Translations under genes and position numbers: made by a program
Assembly: GCA_003212625.1 (NCBI GenBank)
Contig: QCPI01000002.1
Location: 50,698 to 114,697, forward strand
Direction: 5' to 3'
Source: Prochlorococcus sp. AG-436-J02
GTDB taxonomy: Bacteria; Cyanobacteriota; Cyanobacteriia; PCC-6307; Cyanobiaceae
DNA length: 64,000 bases
Shown here: positions 7,784 through 16,732 of the stretch, one piece after another
Layout: each line of letters starts with the position of its first letter
How positions within the stretch are numbered: position 1 is the first letter of the stretch
Notes under the pieces: model-generated
The model's input: only the letters and a program-made list of their open reading frames with translations
The model's database searches: none
Told to the model about the DNA's origin: nothing

Positions 7784-9076
7784 ATGAATGAAATTAAATG
7801 TCCTGAATGTGGTAGCTCAATCAGAATGGATGAGGATAAATACTCCAATATAATTAAGCAAGTAAGAGATCAGGAATTTGAAGATGAAATGAGCAGAAGA
7901 CTTGAACTCTTGGACAGGGATAAAGAGAAATCTATAGATATTGCTATTCAAAAAAACCGCCTTCAAATGCAAGAGGCCTCTTTTTTACATGAAAAAAGAA
8001 TACAAGCTCTTCAGTCACAGTTAAATAATGCTGATGCCGAGAAGAAAATGGCCGTAAACAAAATCAAGCATTGTTTAGAAAAAGAACGGGATTCACTTGG
8101 ATATTTATTGGAGAAAACAAAAGAAAAAAATGAATATGATAAAAAAATCGCTGTTTCCACCGCCATTTCTGAATTAAAAGATGGTTATGAAAGGATTAAA
8201 AATGATCTAGATAAGGTTGAATTACAAAAAGAATTATCAGAAAGATCGATAAAAATGAAATATGAAATTCAGATAAAAGAAAGAGATGATGTAATTGAGA
8301 GACTTCGTGACATGAAACTGAAGCTTTCTACAAAAATGGTGGGCGAGTCATTAGAGCAACATTGTGAAAATGAATTTAATCGCTTGCGAGCCAGTGCTTT
8401 TCCTAATTCATATTTCGAAAAGGATAATAATACTAGCTTCGGGAGTAAGGGTGATTATATTTTTCGCGACTTTGATAGTGAAGGCAATGAAATCGTCTCT
8501 ATAATGTTTGAAATGAAAAACGAATGTGATACAACCTCTACGAAAAAAAAGAATGAGGATTTTATTAAAGAATTGAACAAAGATCGTATTCAAAAGAATT
8601 GTGAATATGCTGTTCTGGTTTCATTATTAGAATCTAATAATGATTTGTTTAATTCAGGTATTGTAGATTATTCTCATCGATATCCAAAAATGTATGTTGT
8701 TCGTCCTCAATGCTTCTTATCCATAATTTCATTATTACGAAATGCCTCGTTTAAGGCGCTTGAGTATAAGACTGAGCTTACAGCTATTAAAGAGCAAAAT
8801 ATAGATATTACTAATTTCGAGAGAAGCCTTGAGCTATTTAAGGATTCTTTTGGTAAAAATTATTCACTTGCCTCTAAACGTTTCGAAACGGCAATTAATG
8901 AGATTGATAAGTCTATAAACCATTTACAAAAGACAAAAGATGCTTTACTTGGTGCAGATAGAAATCTTAGATTGGCTAATGATAAAGCTCAGGAAGTTAC
9001 CGTTAAAAGATTGACTCGAAATAACCCTACTATGAGAGACAAATTTAATATTATCAGAAATAATGAAGCTGCATAA
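7784..9076 (+). CDS. DUF2130 protein (RmuC-like, PD-(D/E)XK-type fold), 430 aa
   Basis: The start [18 protein letters not shown] has the paired-cysteine knuckle C6-x2-C9 that opens this family. Residues about 20-190 are a long charged coiled coil ([19 protein letters not shown]...). The core GDYIFRD...IMFEMKNE holds D224 and E243-x-K245, a spacing that fits the D...ExK metal site of PD-(D/E)XK nucleases. The tail is again helical. Related proteins are annotated DUF2130 and resemble RmuC; a role in DNA metabolism is inferred, not shown. I chose the ATG at 7784 over a TTG two codons earlier. The gene is isolated and flanked by AT-rich spacers and a nuclease-like fragment, suggesting acquisition. 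Confidence 0.8.
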   Translation: MNEIKCPECGSSIRMDEDKYSNIIKQVRDQEFEDEMSRRLELLDRDKEKSIDIAIQKNRLQMQEASFLHEKRIQALQSQLNNADAEKKMAVNKIKHCLEKERDSLGYLLEKTKEKNEYDKKIAVSTAISELKDGYERIKNDLDKVELQKELSERSIKMKYEIQIKERDDVIERLRDMKLKLSTKMVGESLEQHCENEFNRLRASAFPNSYFEKDNNTSFGSKGDYIFRDFDSEGNEIVSIMFEMKNECDTTSTKKKNEDFIKELNKDRIQKNCEYAVLVSLLESNNDLFNSGIVDYSHRYPKMYVVRPQCFLSIISLLRNASFKALEYKTELTAIKEQNIDITNFERSLELFKDSFGKNYSLASKRFETAINEIDKSINHLQKTKDALLGADRNLRLANDKAQEVTVKRLTRNNPTMRDKFNIIRNNEAA

Positions 9077-9140
9077 TTTTATTTTATTTTTACTCAAGAT
9101 AATATTAATGTAGTTTTGAATTCATTTTTATATAGTTATT

Positions 9141-9290
9141 GTGAATCAGAACAGAGCTTGTCTTCATTTTGTCAGAAATTGTGATTTATATAAGATTGGA
9201 ATAACAACAAGTTTTGAGAGGTGGATGCGACAAATTAAGCTAGATAATTTTGTTGCTAAATTATATTATACGGTTTTTAAGTTATTATAA
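9141..9290 (+). pseudogene. Fragment resembling GIY-YIG / T5orf172-type nuclease
   Basis: A 49-codon frame with a GTG start. The core HFVRNCDLYKIGITTSFER followed by MRQIK resembles the first half of small GIY-YIG or T5orf172/Mug113-like domains (x-Y-K-I-G-I-T-x3-x-R-x3-L/I). The second half of such domains, with the conserved His/Glu region, is absent: the frame ends FVAKLYYTVFKLL and a stop. It is most likely the remnant of a phage- or homing-type nuclease gene next to the DUF2130 gene. Confidence 0.4.
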
Positions 9291-9707
9291 AAGCAATTTA
9301 ATAAAAGATATAAAGTTATCCAAATTCCACAAACGGAGTATTTTCGATTAGATCAGTAACAGATTAGAGAGATAAAAAATTATTAGTAGATATGTTTCAA
9401 TAACTATTACTTCTTTTATTTTTTTATTCTATTTCTTTATTTTCAGTATTATTTTTTCTTGTATTATTTTTTAAAATCTTAGCTAGTAATGATATGAGTG
9501 ATGCTTTATATGGATCACTTTTATAGAAGGTGTGGTTTCATTTTGCTTATCATTTTTCTCTATAGTTATTAATTCAAATATATATATTAGCTTGTTGAAT
9601 GAATTAAAGTTTATGTTATCAAGATTTGCATTTTATTTTTGTCTGCTTTACTGTTTAGATATTCTTCAAGACTTTTCTTTTGATTTTATAATTATTCTTT
9701 TTGATAA
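9291..9707. other. Gene-free AT-rich spacer
   Basis: No gene supported. The long rightward frame covering 9532-10056 is the antisense shadow of the gene at 9708-10082 plus random AT-rich sequence. Confidence 0.4.
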
Positions 9708-10082
9708 TCAATCTTCCCACATGTCTTTGCTTGATTTTTCTTCTTGTTGCTGTTGTTTAAGAAGCTTTAGCCTTTTATCAAATTCAATTTCTTCTGGACT
9801 TTTTGATTCTACTTTTTTATTTTTGGAGTATTTTGCTTTAACTTCAATTATCTTGTTAGTTAATTCATCTGTAAAATGTTCTTTTATTTCTGCCCATGCT
9901 TCTTTCTCCTCAGCGTGGCCAACCGTTCCTTTTACTTGGTCAATGATTATGTCTCTTACAAATAATCGCAGATCCTTCTCTGACATTGAGTTTACACGAC
10001 TGGAGATATACATATCTTTTAGTGCATCTAATTCGATATCAGTTAGATCCTTATAGGTTAGCTCTTCCATTTTTTTAGGCAT
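9708..10082 (-). CDS. Hypothetical charged helical protein, 124 aa
   Basis: A soluble, strongly charged protein. Residues 6-60 (EELTYKDLTDIELDALKDMY..., RLFVRDIIIDQVKGTVGHAEEKEAW) look like a small helical domain; the C-terminal half is a Lys/Glu-rich coiled coil with a poly-Gln patch (LLKQQQQEEKSSKDMWED). No enzyme motif is visible. The style (a small helical domain with the motif QIKGT/QVKGTVG) reminds me of cyanophage and picocyanobacterial hypotheticals, but I cannot name a family. Confidence 0.7.
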   Translation of the reverse strand: MPKKMEELTYKDLTDIELDALKDMYISSRVNSMSEKDLRLFVRDIIIDQVKGTVGHAEEKEAWAEIKEHFTDELTNKIIEVKAKYSKNKKVESKSPEEIEFDKRLKLLKQQQQEEKSSKDMWED

Positions 10083-10317
10083 AATTTATTTCTATACCTA
10101 ATTAGTATCTACTATTTTTGACCTAAAATTCAATGATTTAACATTCATTTTTGCTTCCTACGCATTTTTGGTGACAATCTGCTCATCATGGTGAGAACTT
10201 GAATATCAATTATAGTAATTTTATATGAACTTCATAGACGATAGAATTAGATTATAAATTTCTATTCTAAATTAACTAATATTGTAAAATGTTGGAAATC
10301 TATCTAAGATTATTTTT

Positions 10318-10566
10318 TTAACTATTTCTAGAATTAATCATTGTAAATACTCCTTCAATTAATATTGCAGTAAAGAAAAGACTTAGCGATGGAATAAAGA
10401 TTGGATACCAAAGTCTTTCAAACAAACAATATAGCTTTGAATAACCATTAATACTAAAAATAAAACTAATTGCTAGAAATGTTGCACCTAAAATTAATAT
10501 ATAAAGATTATATATTAATATGTTATCAAGAACTATTTTCCATTTACTTTCTTTTAATTGATTCAT
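10318..10566 (-). CDS. Two-span membrane protein, 82 aa
   Basis: Basic N-terminus (MNQLKESKWKIVLDN), first helix about residues 16-37, a short loop with one Cys (YSKLYCLFERLWYP), second helix about residues 54-74, then a short polar end. This hairpin-type membrane protein has no recognised family. It lies upstream of, and on the same strand as, the 124-aa gene, with a 235-base gap. Confidence 0.55.
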   Translation of the reverse strand: MNQLKESKWKIVLDNILIYNLYILILGATFLAISFIFSINGYSKLYCLFERLWYPIFIPSLSLFFTAILIEGVFTMINSRNS

Positions 10567-10623
10567 TTGAATGTAAATTGATTTTTTTATTTGATAGTTT
10601 TAATAAATGGTTTTGATATTACA

Positions 10624-10752
10624 TTATGAGCCGCCTCTAAATGCATAAAGATTAATTCCAATTGATTTTAAATAAAATGCTCCGACTATAGCTATAGAGT
10701 TTAGACCTAATACAAATAACCATATTTTCCAAGGTTGCTTTGATGATTCCAT
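10624..10752 (-). CDS. Small single-span membrane protein, 42 aa
   Basis: ATG-started frame: MESSKQPWKIWLFVLGLNSI begins the helix (about residues 9-27), followed by YLKSIGINLYAFRGGS. The charge pattern and Gly/Ser end make it a credible microprotein. Same strand as the two-span gene 57 bases downstream, perhaps co-transcribed. Confidence 0.45.
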   Translation of the reverse strand: MESSKQPWKIWLFVLGLNSIAIVGAFYLKSIGINLYAFRGGS

Positions 10753-10962
10753 TTGTTATTAGTAATAATATATTCAATATTTATCTTAATATATAATATT
10801 CAATGTTCTTAGTATTATTTACATAATATTAATTTCATATCATATAGGATATATGAACATTTTCTTTTATTAGATAAGTTATACAAAATCATGTTATTTC
10901 GATGTTTTTACAAAACTAGATTTTTTGATGATTACTAGTTTCTATGATTTAAACTTTATTTA

Positions 10963-11991
10963 TTATGTTTTTACAATAACTTGATTCAATTTTTTTCTAA
11001 TACTTTCTAATTGTTCATAGCTTCCTAGGTAAATTAAAATCATACCAGGATATAACGTTAAATTATCCAGAGGATTTCCAGTTAGTTTTCCTGATACTTT
11101 AGTTGCTAAAAGGTTTGCTCCATATAGTTTGGTGAAGTCGATATCTTTTTCAAGTTGGGTACTGAAATTATTAATCATTAATACATCATCGGTCAACTTG
11201 AATTCTTCAATTTCAAAATCAGAACCAGTAAGTAAATCCATAAAATCTACGGCTATGGGTCGTAAAGCTGAGGCTGCCATTGTTCTTCCTGCCGCAACAT
11301 AAGGACTAACAACTGCATTCGCGCCAGCAAGTTTTAATTTGTTAGATGCTTCCTCTGTCGCGGCTCTTGCGATTAACCTGCAACTATTGTTTAATGCTTT
11401 AGCACTTAGTATTACATATAGATTTGCTGCGTCACTTGGTAAGGTAACGACTAAACTGCGACAATTATTTATTCCTGCAAGCAATAATGTTTCGTCCATA
11501 GTTGCATCTTCCATAAGAACATTGAATCCATTTTCCTCCGCTTCAATTTTTCTTGTTGGGTCAATTTCTATTATTAGAGTAGATATTTCTTCGGATTTAA
11601 GCTGATCAGCTATTTCTTTTCCTGTTCGACCATAACCACATATTATTACGTGATTTTTCATTTTTCTAATTAATCTCCTTAATCTTAGCTCTTCTAGTCT
11701 AATGAAATAACCTAGTTCAGATAACTGTATAAACCTTTGTAGTGTTAATTGCACTACAAATAAGCCACCACCAATGATTAAAAAAGTTATAATTCTACCA
11801 GATGAACTCAGAACTTCTACTTCACCAAAACCTATGGTCGTAATAGTTATAAGTACCATCCATAAACAATCTCCCCAGTCCCAACCTTCTGTAATCCGAT
11901 AACCTAATGCACCAATGAAAAACAATATAATTAGTAATGCTAAAGGTGTTGCCCAGACTTTTAAATAGTTTTTATATCTATTGCCTTTCAC
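10963..11991 (-). CDS. Potassium channel with RCK (TrkA-N/TrkA-C) domains, 342 aa
   Basis: A two-helix pore-type K+ channel: helix 1 about residues 13-31, selectivity filter TTIGFG at residues 51-56, helix 2 about residues 66-82. A cytoplasmic RCK domain follows, with the Rossmann NAD-binding motif GYGRTG at 119-124, and a C-terminal TrkA-C domain (about residues 255-340). This is the Kch/MthK/GsuK architecture, in which ligand binding to the RCK ring gates K+ flow at the plasma membrane. The length is typical. It is transcribed alone, divergent from a small gene at 12155. Confidence 0.9.
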   Translation of the reverse strand: MKGNRYKNYLKVWATPLALLIILFFIGALGYRITEGWDWGDCLWMVLITITTIGFGEVEVLSSSGRIITFLIIGGGLFVVQLTLQRFIQLSELGYFIRLEELRLRRLIRKMKNHVIICGYGRTGKEIADQLKSEEISTLIIEIDPTRKIEAEENGFNVLMEDATMDETLLLAGINNCRSLVVTLPSDAANLYVILSAKALNNSCRLIARAATEEASNKLKLAGANAVVSPYVAAGRTMAASALRPIAVDFMDLLTGSDFEIEEFKLTDDVLMINNFSTQLEKDIDFTKLYGANLLATKVSGKLTGNPLDNLTLYPGMILIYLGSYEQLESIRKKLNQVIVKT

Positions 11992-12154
11992 GTTCTTAAA
12001 ACTATTTATAAGTTTACAATAATAGTATAGTCATAATTTAGTTAAATCTTTTTATTTGTATGAGTATTAATCTTTCAGTTTTATTTAAATAGTTCTTAAA
12101 CTTCATATTTTACATATAATATAAAAAGGTATATTTATTTAGAAATCTGAAGAT

Positions 12155-12376
12155 ATGGACCTTTTAAAACCAGATGAGAAAAAAGAATTATTTGAAGTCG
12201 CTTATCAGGACATTTCTGCAATTCTCGCTAGCTTGCGTGATAAAGGCTTAAGCGATTTAGAGATATTTGAATTTGGGAAATCCCTTATTAATCACTTTGA
12301 TCCTATAAAAATGGAAGACTTAAAAAAAGATTCTGATTACCAGGACGCACTATTTAGAGAAGCTAACGACTTATAA
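12155..12376 (+). CDS. Hypothetical helical protein, 73 aa
   Basis: A soluble acidic protein made of predicted amphipathic helices (DEKKELFEVAYQDISAILAS, LSDLEIFEFGKSLINHF). Its central I-x6-L...L-S-D-x2-I pattern is faintly like the four-copy Cys-motif family, but lacks the Cys and is one residue shorter in the turn, so I keep it apart. The function is unknown. Confidence 0.5.
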   Translation: MDLLKPDEKKELFEVAYQDISAILASLRDKGLSDLEIFEFGKSLINHFDPIKMEDLKKDSDYQDALFREANDL

Positions 12377-12434
12377 TCCTGATTTGTTGATTGATTGTAG
12401 AAAATTCATAATATCTTTAATATGATTTTAAATG

Positions 12435-12617
12435 TTAATTAGTCTTTTTCTCTTTTAAATAATTAATTATATCTTTGCATTGAGCTATTGATAGTGATGA
12501 GAGTGGAGATGAAGCTGGAATCTTTAAAAGTATACATGTTGCAATTATCTCATTAGAATCTAGACTAAGAGTATCAGCCAACTCTTTAACTCTTAACTTA
12601 GCAGTATGAAAAACCAT
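12435..12617 (-). CDS. Stand-alone IF-2 N-terminal-domain-like protein, 60 aa
   Basis: The whole protein matches the small helical IF2_N domain found at the start of translation initiation factor IF-2: KLRVKELADTLSLDSNEII, then LLKIPASSPLSSLS and a final helix with IINYL. The equivalent family pattern is V-x-ELA-x-x-L-x-x3-ELI-x2-L...GI-x-V-x-S-x-x-SSL. Here it is not fused to a GTPase, and nothing else of IF-2 lies nearby. The role is unknown; it could bind the ribosome or be a detached regulatory piece. Confidence 0.6.
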   Translation of the reverse strand: MVFHTAKLRVKELADTLSLDSNEIIATCILLKIPASSPLSSLSIAQCKDIINYLKEKKTN

Positions 12618-12833
12618 AATTTCTTTTTATTCTAGTTAGATTGATAGTTTATCTTTAATATTTATTGTATTTTTTATTTTATATACAATTCATTTGAAAT
12701 TATCAATGTGTGAAATAATTTGTAATTGACTTTTCGTCCACAAGAATTGTAAAAGGAAAACAATTGTGATTATATGTATTAAGAACTTCTGTTACTCACG
12801 AATTTTTTAATTTAAGTTTCTCATCTTAGAATT

Positions 12834-13070
12834 TCAATTAAAGTTGATTTGTGCACACTCATATCCGGATTCTCTTATATCCTTATTTTCATCAATTATT
12901 GCTTTTAAGGCACAATCGCAATAATTGCTGATTGAGCTCCTAGAAATTGACTTAGTTGCCGGGTTACTTAAAGCACTAGAAATACAGTCCTCCATTTGAC
13001 TTTCAGGATATGAATGGGCTGGAGAAGAAAATGTGAACATTAGAATTATTAACAGGAATAAAATCTTCAT
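12834..13070 (-). CDS. Small secreted cysteine-containing protein, 78 aa
   Basis: I chose the ATG at 13070, which gives a classic signal peptide, MKILFLLIILMFTF then SSPAHS, cleaved before YPESQ; an upstream ATG would put polar residues ahead of it. The mature part has four cysteines (MEDCISSALS, NYCDCALKAI, YECAQINF), suggesting disulphides in the periplasm. The D-C-x5-A-L spacing is reminiscent of short exported picocyanobacterial proteins. The function is unknown. Confidence 0.6.
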   Translation of the reverse strand: MKILFLLIILMFTFSSPAHSYPESQMEDCISSALSNPATKSISRSSISNYCDCALKAIIDENKDIRESGYECAQINFN

Positions 13071-13173
13071 TTGATTATAAAAGAGTAATAATATATTTTT
13101 GAATATAACATTCAATTATTATTCAGTGTTTATTTGTTTTATTATACAATATTTATTAAATTGTCTTTCTTTA

Positions 13174-13389
13174 ATGTCTTTAGATCAATTAAGAAAATTT
13201 TTAAAGGTAATGCAGAATGATAACTCTCTAAAAGAGGAGGTTATTTCATCCTCAACTGCCGATGATGTAGCATTGATTGCTTTGAAGAGAGGTTTTGAGT
13301 TCTCGGGTGACGAATTACTTAGGTTTTCTGGTAAAAAAGTTGGTAGAGTGACCGTACAAAAGAATGATGTACCTGGAGAATACAATTAA
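13174..13389 (+). CDS. Nif11-domain protein, 71 aa
   Basis: Starting at the ATG at 13174, MSLDQLRKFLKVMQNDNSL opens the Nif11-type domain (S-x-x-Q-L-x-x-F-L-x-x-x-x-x-D-x-x-L), followed by SSTADDVALIALKRGFEFSGDEL, the family's EEVVxLAxxxGFxFTxxEL block. Such domains serve as leader peptides of some lanthipeptides and other RiPPs, but also occur alone in cyanobacteria. Here the tail (RFSGKKVGRVTVQKNDVPG) has no Cys and no clear double-Gly site, and no modification enzyme is nearby, so a stand-alone role is more likely. An in-frame ATG at 13099 would add 25 hydrophobic residues not typical of the family. Confidence 0.8.
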   Translation: MSLDQLRKFLKVMQNDNSLKEEVISSSTADDVALIALKRGFEFSGDELLRFSGKKVGRVTVQKNDVPGEYN

Positions 13390-13394
13390 AGAAT

Positions 13395-13541
13395 TTATTT
13401 TCTTCTGCTTAGTTCTTCTACGATTTCTTCCCACTCCTTACCCGCTTTTTTGAAATTATCTAACTTAGCTTTTTTTATTAAAAATTTGTAAGAGAAAATT
13501 ATTAAAATAATTACTAATATTAGTATAAATATAAAGCTCAT
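13395..13541 (-). CDS. Single-span membrane microprotein with charged tail, 48 aa
   Basis: N-terminal hydrophobic helix (MSFIFILILVIILIIFSY) then a basic/acidic amphipathic tail (KKAGKEWEEIVEELSRRK) that probably lies in the cytoplasm. Its end is only 5 bases from the stop codon of the convergent Nif11-like gene. No family recognised. Confidence 0.5.
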   Translation of the reverse strand: MSFIFILILVIILIIFSYKFLIKKAKLDNFKKAGKEWEEIVEELSRRK

Positions 13542-13701
13542 TTTTATTCTATATATAATATTTCTACTATAGCTTTATAATTTTTTTTATATAATATCCA
13601 ATGTGATTTCTGTTAAATTAGGTTATCATACTTAATTCTATATAAAAGTTTCCTATTTCCATTCTTTATGAACTAGTATCTAATTGAGATTCAGTAAAAT
13701 T

Positions 13702-14034
13702 ATGGATATTACACTCATAGCAATTGCAATTATCCTATTGCTTGCGATAGTACTTCTGATCCTGTTTTTGTTAAAAAGTATTAATAAACAATCTTTTGCA
13801 GCTGAAGATGGTTCTGTTTTTGAAACTCAATCCGATCTAGACTCATATTTAGGCCTTTATGAAAAAACTAAACCTTTGTTTGCGCTTCTTGATGCTAATT
13901 CTTCCAGTCAGGAAGCTCTTGGATTTGAGAGATCATTTTTATTGAAACTAAAAAATGGAGGTTTTGATGATTTAAAATCACTTATCAAATATCGAACACA
14001 AATTAAATTATTATCAGAATTAATTAATACATAG
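13702..14034 (+). CDS. Membrane-anchored hypothetical protein, 110 aa
   Basis: ATG at 13702; a TTG six codons upstream is possible but unneeded. The first 27 residues are a single hydrophobic anchor (MDITLIAIAIILLLAIVLLI), and the remainder is a soluble helical domain (SDLDSYLGLYEKTKPLFALLD..., FLLKLKNGGFDDLKSLIKYR) that should face the cytoplasm. No family recognised. It is followed, 61 bases on and on the same strand, by a Cys-motif family gene. Confidence 0.6.
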   Translation: MDITLIAIAIILLLAIVLLILFLLKSINKQSFAAEDGSVFETQSDLDSYLGLYEKTKPLFALLDANSSSQEALGFERSFLLKLKNGGFDDLKSLIKYRTQIKLLSELINT

Positions 14035-14095
14035 ATTAATTTATTTTTTATTTAAGACCCTTTATACTAATATATAAATAATCATAAAGTCTTCA

Positions 14096-14287
14096 ATGAG
14101 TAAAACTAAATATTCGGATGAACAACTTTCTGAAATGAGTGAAGATGCCTTTGTAAATATCAAAGAAGCTTGTATGAGACTTCAAGAGCGATCAAAATGT
14201 AGTAATGATGTAGTTATTAAAATGTTAAATGAAGTTGCTCAATTCTATATTCAGCAAGACGAAAAAAATAGTGTAAAAGATCTATAA
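14096..14287 (+). CDS. Small helical Cys-motif protein, 63 aa (member B of a four-copy family)
   Basis: The core NIKEACMRLQERSKCSNDVV then IKML aligns residue for residue with the proteins at 3470, 19606 and 60151. Both cysteines (KEAC and SKC) match member A. The tail QFYIQQDEKNSVKDL is polar. No signal peptide. Its last 6 bases overlap the end of the convergent metallo-hydrolase gene. Confidence 0.6.
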   Translation: MSKTKYSDEQLSEMSEDAFVNIKEACMRLQERSKCSNDVVIKMLNEVAQFYIQQDEKNSVKDL

Positions 14288-15031
14288 ATTATTATTGCTC
14301 TCTATTACATATTTTTTTAAAGGTATAGGATTTATAAAATTAGTGTGAATATCTTCAAACAATTTAATATCTTCGATAGATCCATCTACATTGATTAAAT
14401 TGTTTATTATTCCAGAGAAAGTAATATCACCACCAGTAGTACTTGCCATGACAGTAGATGGATTAAATAAGCTTATAAGTTCAGGTAATACAGTTTTTCC
14501 TTTAATAAATTTACCTGCAAGTGGTATTGAGAAATCTATTACTGGTGTTATAACTAAATCAATCTTTCTAGGATTTATTTTTTTGTCAAGGAATCCGTGT
14601 GGCTCTATATAAACTGAATTTAATAAGCAATCAATAACATAGCCATTCTCTCTATTGGGTACTGAGGCTCCTGAGGTAGCCTGGATATTTAGTTTTTTAG
14701 ATGTGTAATTTTCTCCAGGTTTTAACGTAATTACTTCTTTAAATCCCAAACTCTTAACAATCTTGCTAGCTGCCTCTGATGCTATTACTGGTATTGATTT
14801 ATTGATTTTTTTGAGAGTTTGTGGGTGTGCATGATCTGGTTGCCCTTGAGTTAATAATAATAAGCTTATATTTTTGGGTGTATCTAATTCTTTATTTAAT
14901 TTACCTTTTATAAGCCAATCTCCAGGTGGGAATGTTAAATCACCTGATAACCATGGATCGATAAGAATTCTAATTTCTTCTATCTCTATAAGCCAACCAT
15001 TTGCTCCATAATATGTGGCTTTAATTGTCAT
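14282..15031 (-). CDS. Metallo-beta-lactamase-fold hydrolase-like protein, 249 aa
   Basis: Opens with the MBL-fold pattern TYYGANGWLIEIEEIRILIDPWLSG (beta strands leading to the DPW/DPxL motif). The metal motif expected as H-x-H-x-D-H reads QGQPDHAH, keeping D and H but replacing the first two histidines with Gln. This S/T-Q-G-x-x-D-H variant is, to my knowledge, usual in a cyanobacterial/plastid subgroup of UlaG-like proteins, so it may be a family trait rather than decay. Length fits. The substrate is unknown. Confidence 0.75.
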   Translation of the reverse strand: MTIKATYYGANGWLIEIEEIRILIDPWLSGDLTFPPGDWLIKGKLNKELDTPKNISLLLLTQGQPDHAHPQTLKKINKSIPVIASEAASKIVKSLGFKEVITLKPGENYTSKKLNIQATSGASVPNRENGYVIDCLLNSVYIEPHGFLDKKINPRKIDLVITPVIDFSIPLAGKFIKGKTVLPELISLFNPSTVMASTTGGDITFSGIINNLINVDGSIEDIKLFEDIHTNFINPIPLKKYVIESNNNL

Positions 15032-15101
15032 AGATTTGTTTTAACAAATAAAAATTTTCAATAAGTATAGCCGATTTAAATTCCTAATGGGTTCATTTAT
15101 A

Positions 15102-15209
15102 CTATTTCAATAGTATAAATATAATAATCAGAATAATAATGATCGATATTATCAGCAGTGAAAATGTTTTTATATATTTTTGAAATTCATACAACCAATC
15201 ATTTTCCAT
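15102..15209 (-). CDS. One-helix membrane microprotein, 35 aa
   Basis: Reads MENDWLYEFQKYIKTFSLL, then an almost pure Ile/Leu helix ending ILLK. The polar, aromatic N-terminus and single span fit a small membrane subunit. The Ile-rich helix could also arise from AT bias, which lowers confidence. Confidence 0.35.
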   Translation of the reverse strand: MENDWLYEFQKYIKTFSLLIISIIIILIIIFILLK

Positions 15210-15534
15210 AATACAAGATATATTTTTATATTATATACCTTAGATCTCTTCTTTGATTATTAAAATATTTATTTTATGATTTTGTAGTAACCATCGTTTA
15301 TTCATATTATTTTCTATTAAGGTTTAGTATATTCTATAGAATGCAAGCTTTATTTGAACAATTTACTATTGATTAGTATCCTTCTCATTAAAATATTATT
15401 CTTCTTTCTTTACATCATATGTTCTATAAGAATCTTCTGGTTTTTAAGTATATAATTTTATCATATTTAATCTTTTTTTAAATTTTGTCCTATATTTACT
15501 TTTATCCTATAGTTAATAAATAACTGTTTTTATC
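15210..15534. other. Gene-free AT-rich spacer
   Basis: Between divergent genes. No RNA gene, hairpin or repeat noticed; the last 60 bases should hold the promoter of the S51 peptidase gene. Confidence 0.3.
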
Positions 15535-16227
15535 TTGAATAAGCATATTATAGCTATCGGAGGGGGCGGTTTTGGTAGAAATACTTCGTCCTTTTTGATA
15601 GAGAAATATATAATTAGTCTTTCTCCTAATGATTGTCCTAGGATATGTTTCTTACCTACAGCTACAGGTGACAATGATAGCTATATAGTTCGCTTTTATT
15701 CTGTTTTTACACGTTTAAATTGTCAACCTACCCATTTAGATTTCTTTAAGAGGACTGTTGATATAAATTCTCATATTATGAATCAAGATATTATTTTTGT
15801 TGGAGGTGGTAATACTAAAAGTATGATAGCTGTTTGGAAGGAATGGGGGATGAACAATTTTCTTAGGAAAGCTTATGATGAAGGAGTAATAATGAGTGGT
15901 GTCAGCGCAGGAGCAATTTGTTGGTTTACAAATGGAATTACCGATTCATGGGAGAATGAATTGCAAATTTTACCCTGCTTAGATTTTATAAATGGTACAT
16001 GTTGTCCCCATTACGATGAAGAACCATCACGGAAGCCATTTGTAAATAAAGTCCTTAGAGAAGGCATAATATCTAATTGTATTTCGATTGATGGCGGTTC
16101 AGCTATGCATTTTATAGACGGGAAGCCTTTTAAAAATATTTCTTTTAAAGCTAATAAAAATTCTTATAATTGTTCCTATAACAATGATAAAGTTATTCAA
16201 AAACCTTTTCCTATTTTTCAATTGTAA
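15535..16227 (+). CDS. Peptidase E / cyanophycinase-type S51 family serine peptidase, 230 aa
   Basis: The N-terminus HIIAIGGGGFGRN and IIFVGGGNTKSMIAVWKEWG are the glycine-rich strands of the class I glutamine-amidotransferase-like fold; the nucleophile elbow GVSAGAICWF carries the catalytic Ser. LDFINGTCCPHYDEE supplies the likely catalytic His region. This is peptidase E (alpha-aspartyl dipeptidase-like) rather than cyanophycinase, judging by length and the absence of long insertions. Start codon TTG at 15535; the frame has no ATG early enough to keep the first strand. Cytoplasmic. Confidence 0.85.
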   Translation: MNKHIIAIGGGGFGRNTSSFLIEKYIISLSPNDCPRICFLPTATGDNDSYIVRFYSVFTRLNCQPTHLDFFKRTVDINSHIMNQDIIFVGGGNTKSMIAVWKEWGMNNFLRKAYDEGVIMSGVSAGAICWFTNGITDSWENELQILPCLDFINGTCCPHYDEEPSRKPFVNKVLREGIISNCISIDGGSAMHFIDGKPFKNISFKANKNSYNCSYNNDKVIQKPFPIFQL

Positions 16228-16319
16228 AATTTTTATATGTAATAATATAATATAAATTTTTTTTCTATAAGATTAGTCTATATTAATTTTCTATATGCCT
16301 TTATTCTTATCTTACAATA

Positions 16320-16526
16320 ATGTATTTATTTTTATTATCTTTTGCTGAAATAGGATTAAATATACCTCTTTTGCTTTTGTTGTTACTCTTTGGAGGCTTT
16401 TTCGTTGTTAGTTTTTTTATAACAAGTCCAAATATGGATACAAAGGGTTTATTGAGGGTTTTATATTCCAAACCAGTTAGAAAAGCTGATGGATCAGTGG
16501 AATATCCAGAAAGTAGGAAAGATTAA
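16320..16526 (+). CDS. Single-span membrane protein, 68 aa
   Basis: A hydrophobic helix spans about residues 13-36 (IPLLLLLLLFGGFFVVSFFI), followed by a polar tail TSPNMDTKGLLRVLYSKPVRK. The tail is conserved-looking and not low-complexity, supporting a real gene. No family assigned. It lies 92 bases after the S51 peptidase gene on the same strand. Confidence 0.55.
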   Translation: MYLFLLSFAEIGLNIPLLLLLLLFGGFFVVSFFITSPNMDTKGLLRVLYSKPVRKADGSVEYPESRKD

Positions 16527-16732
16527 ATTAAGTAATATTTTTAATTGTTATAGAATTTTTTAGCATCTTTTGTTTGTTAGAAGTTATTGATATACAACTT
16601 AATCGATGCCTTTAATGATTATGAAAAAGATTGTTATAATGAATCTTTTGTGAAATTTAGAACTCCTTATAGCCTCATTGCACTGTTGAAGAGTAACGTC
16701 ATATATGAAAGTAATTTTAAGAAGTAAAAAAA

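Noticed and set aside
9532-10056. Rightward 174-aa frame
   Set aside because: Antisense of the better supported 124-aa gene at 9708-10082; Ser/Phe-rich, as expected for a shadow of a Lys/Glu-rich gene.
12155-12376. Possible fifth member of the Cys-motif family
   Set aside because: The I...L...D...I spacing is one residue shorter and the Cys is missing, so similarity may be chance.
14282-15031. Loss of metal ligands as evidence of an inactive hydrolase
   Set aside because: The QGQPDHAH variant appears, to my knowledge, in a whole cyanobacterial/plastid subgroup, so it is likely normal for the family.
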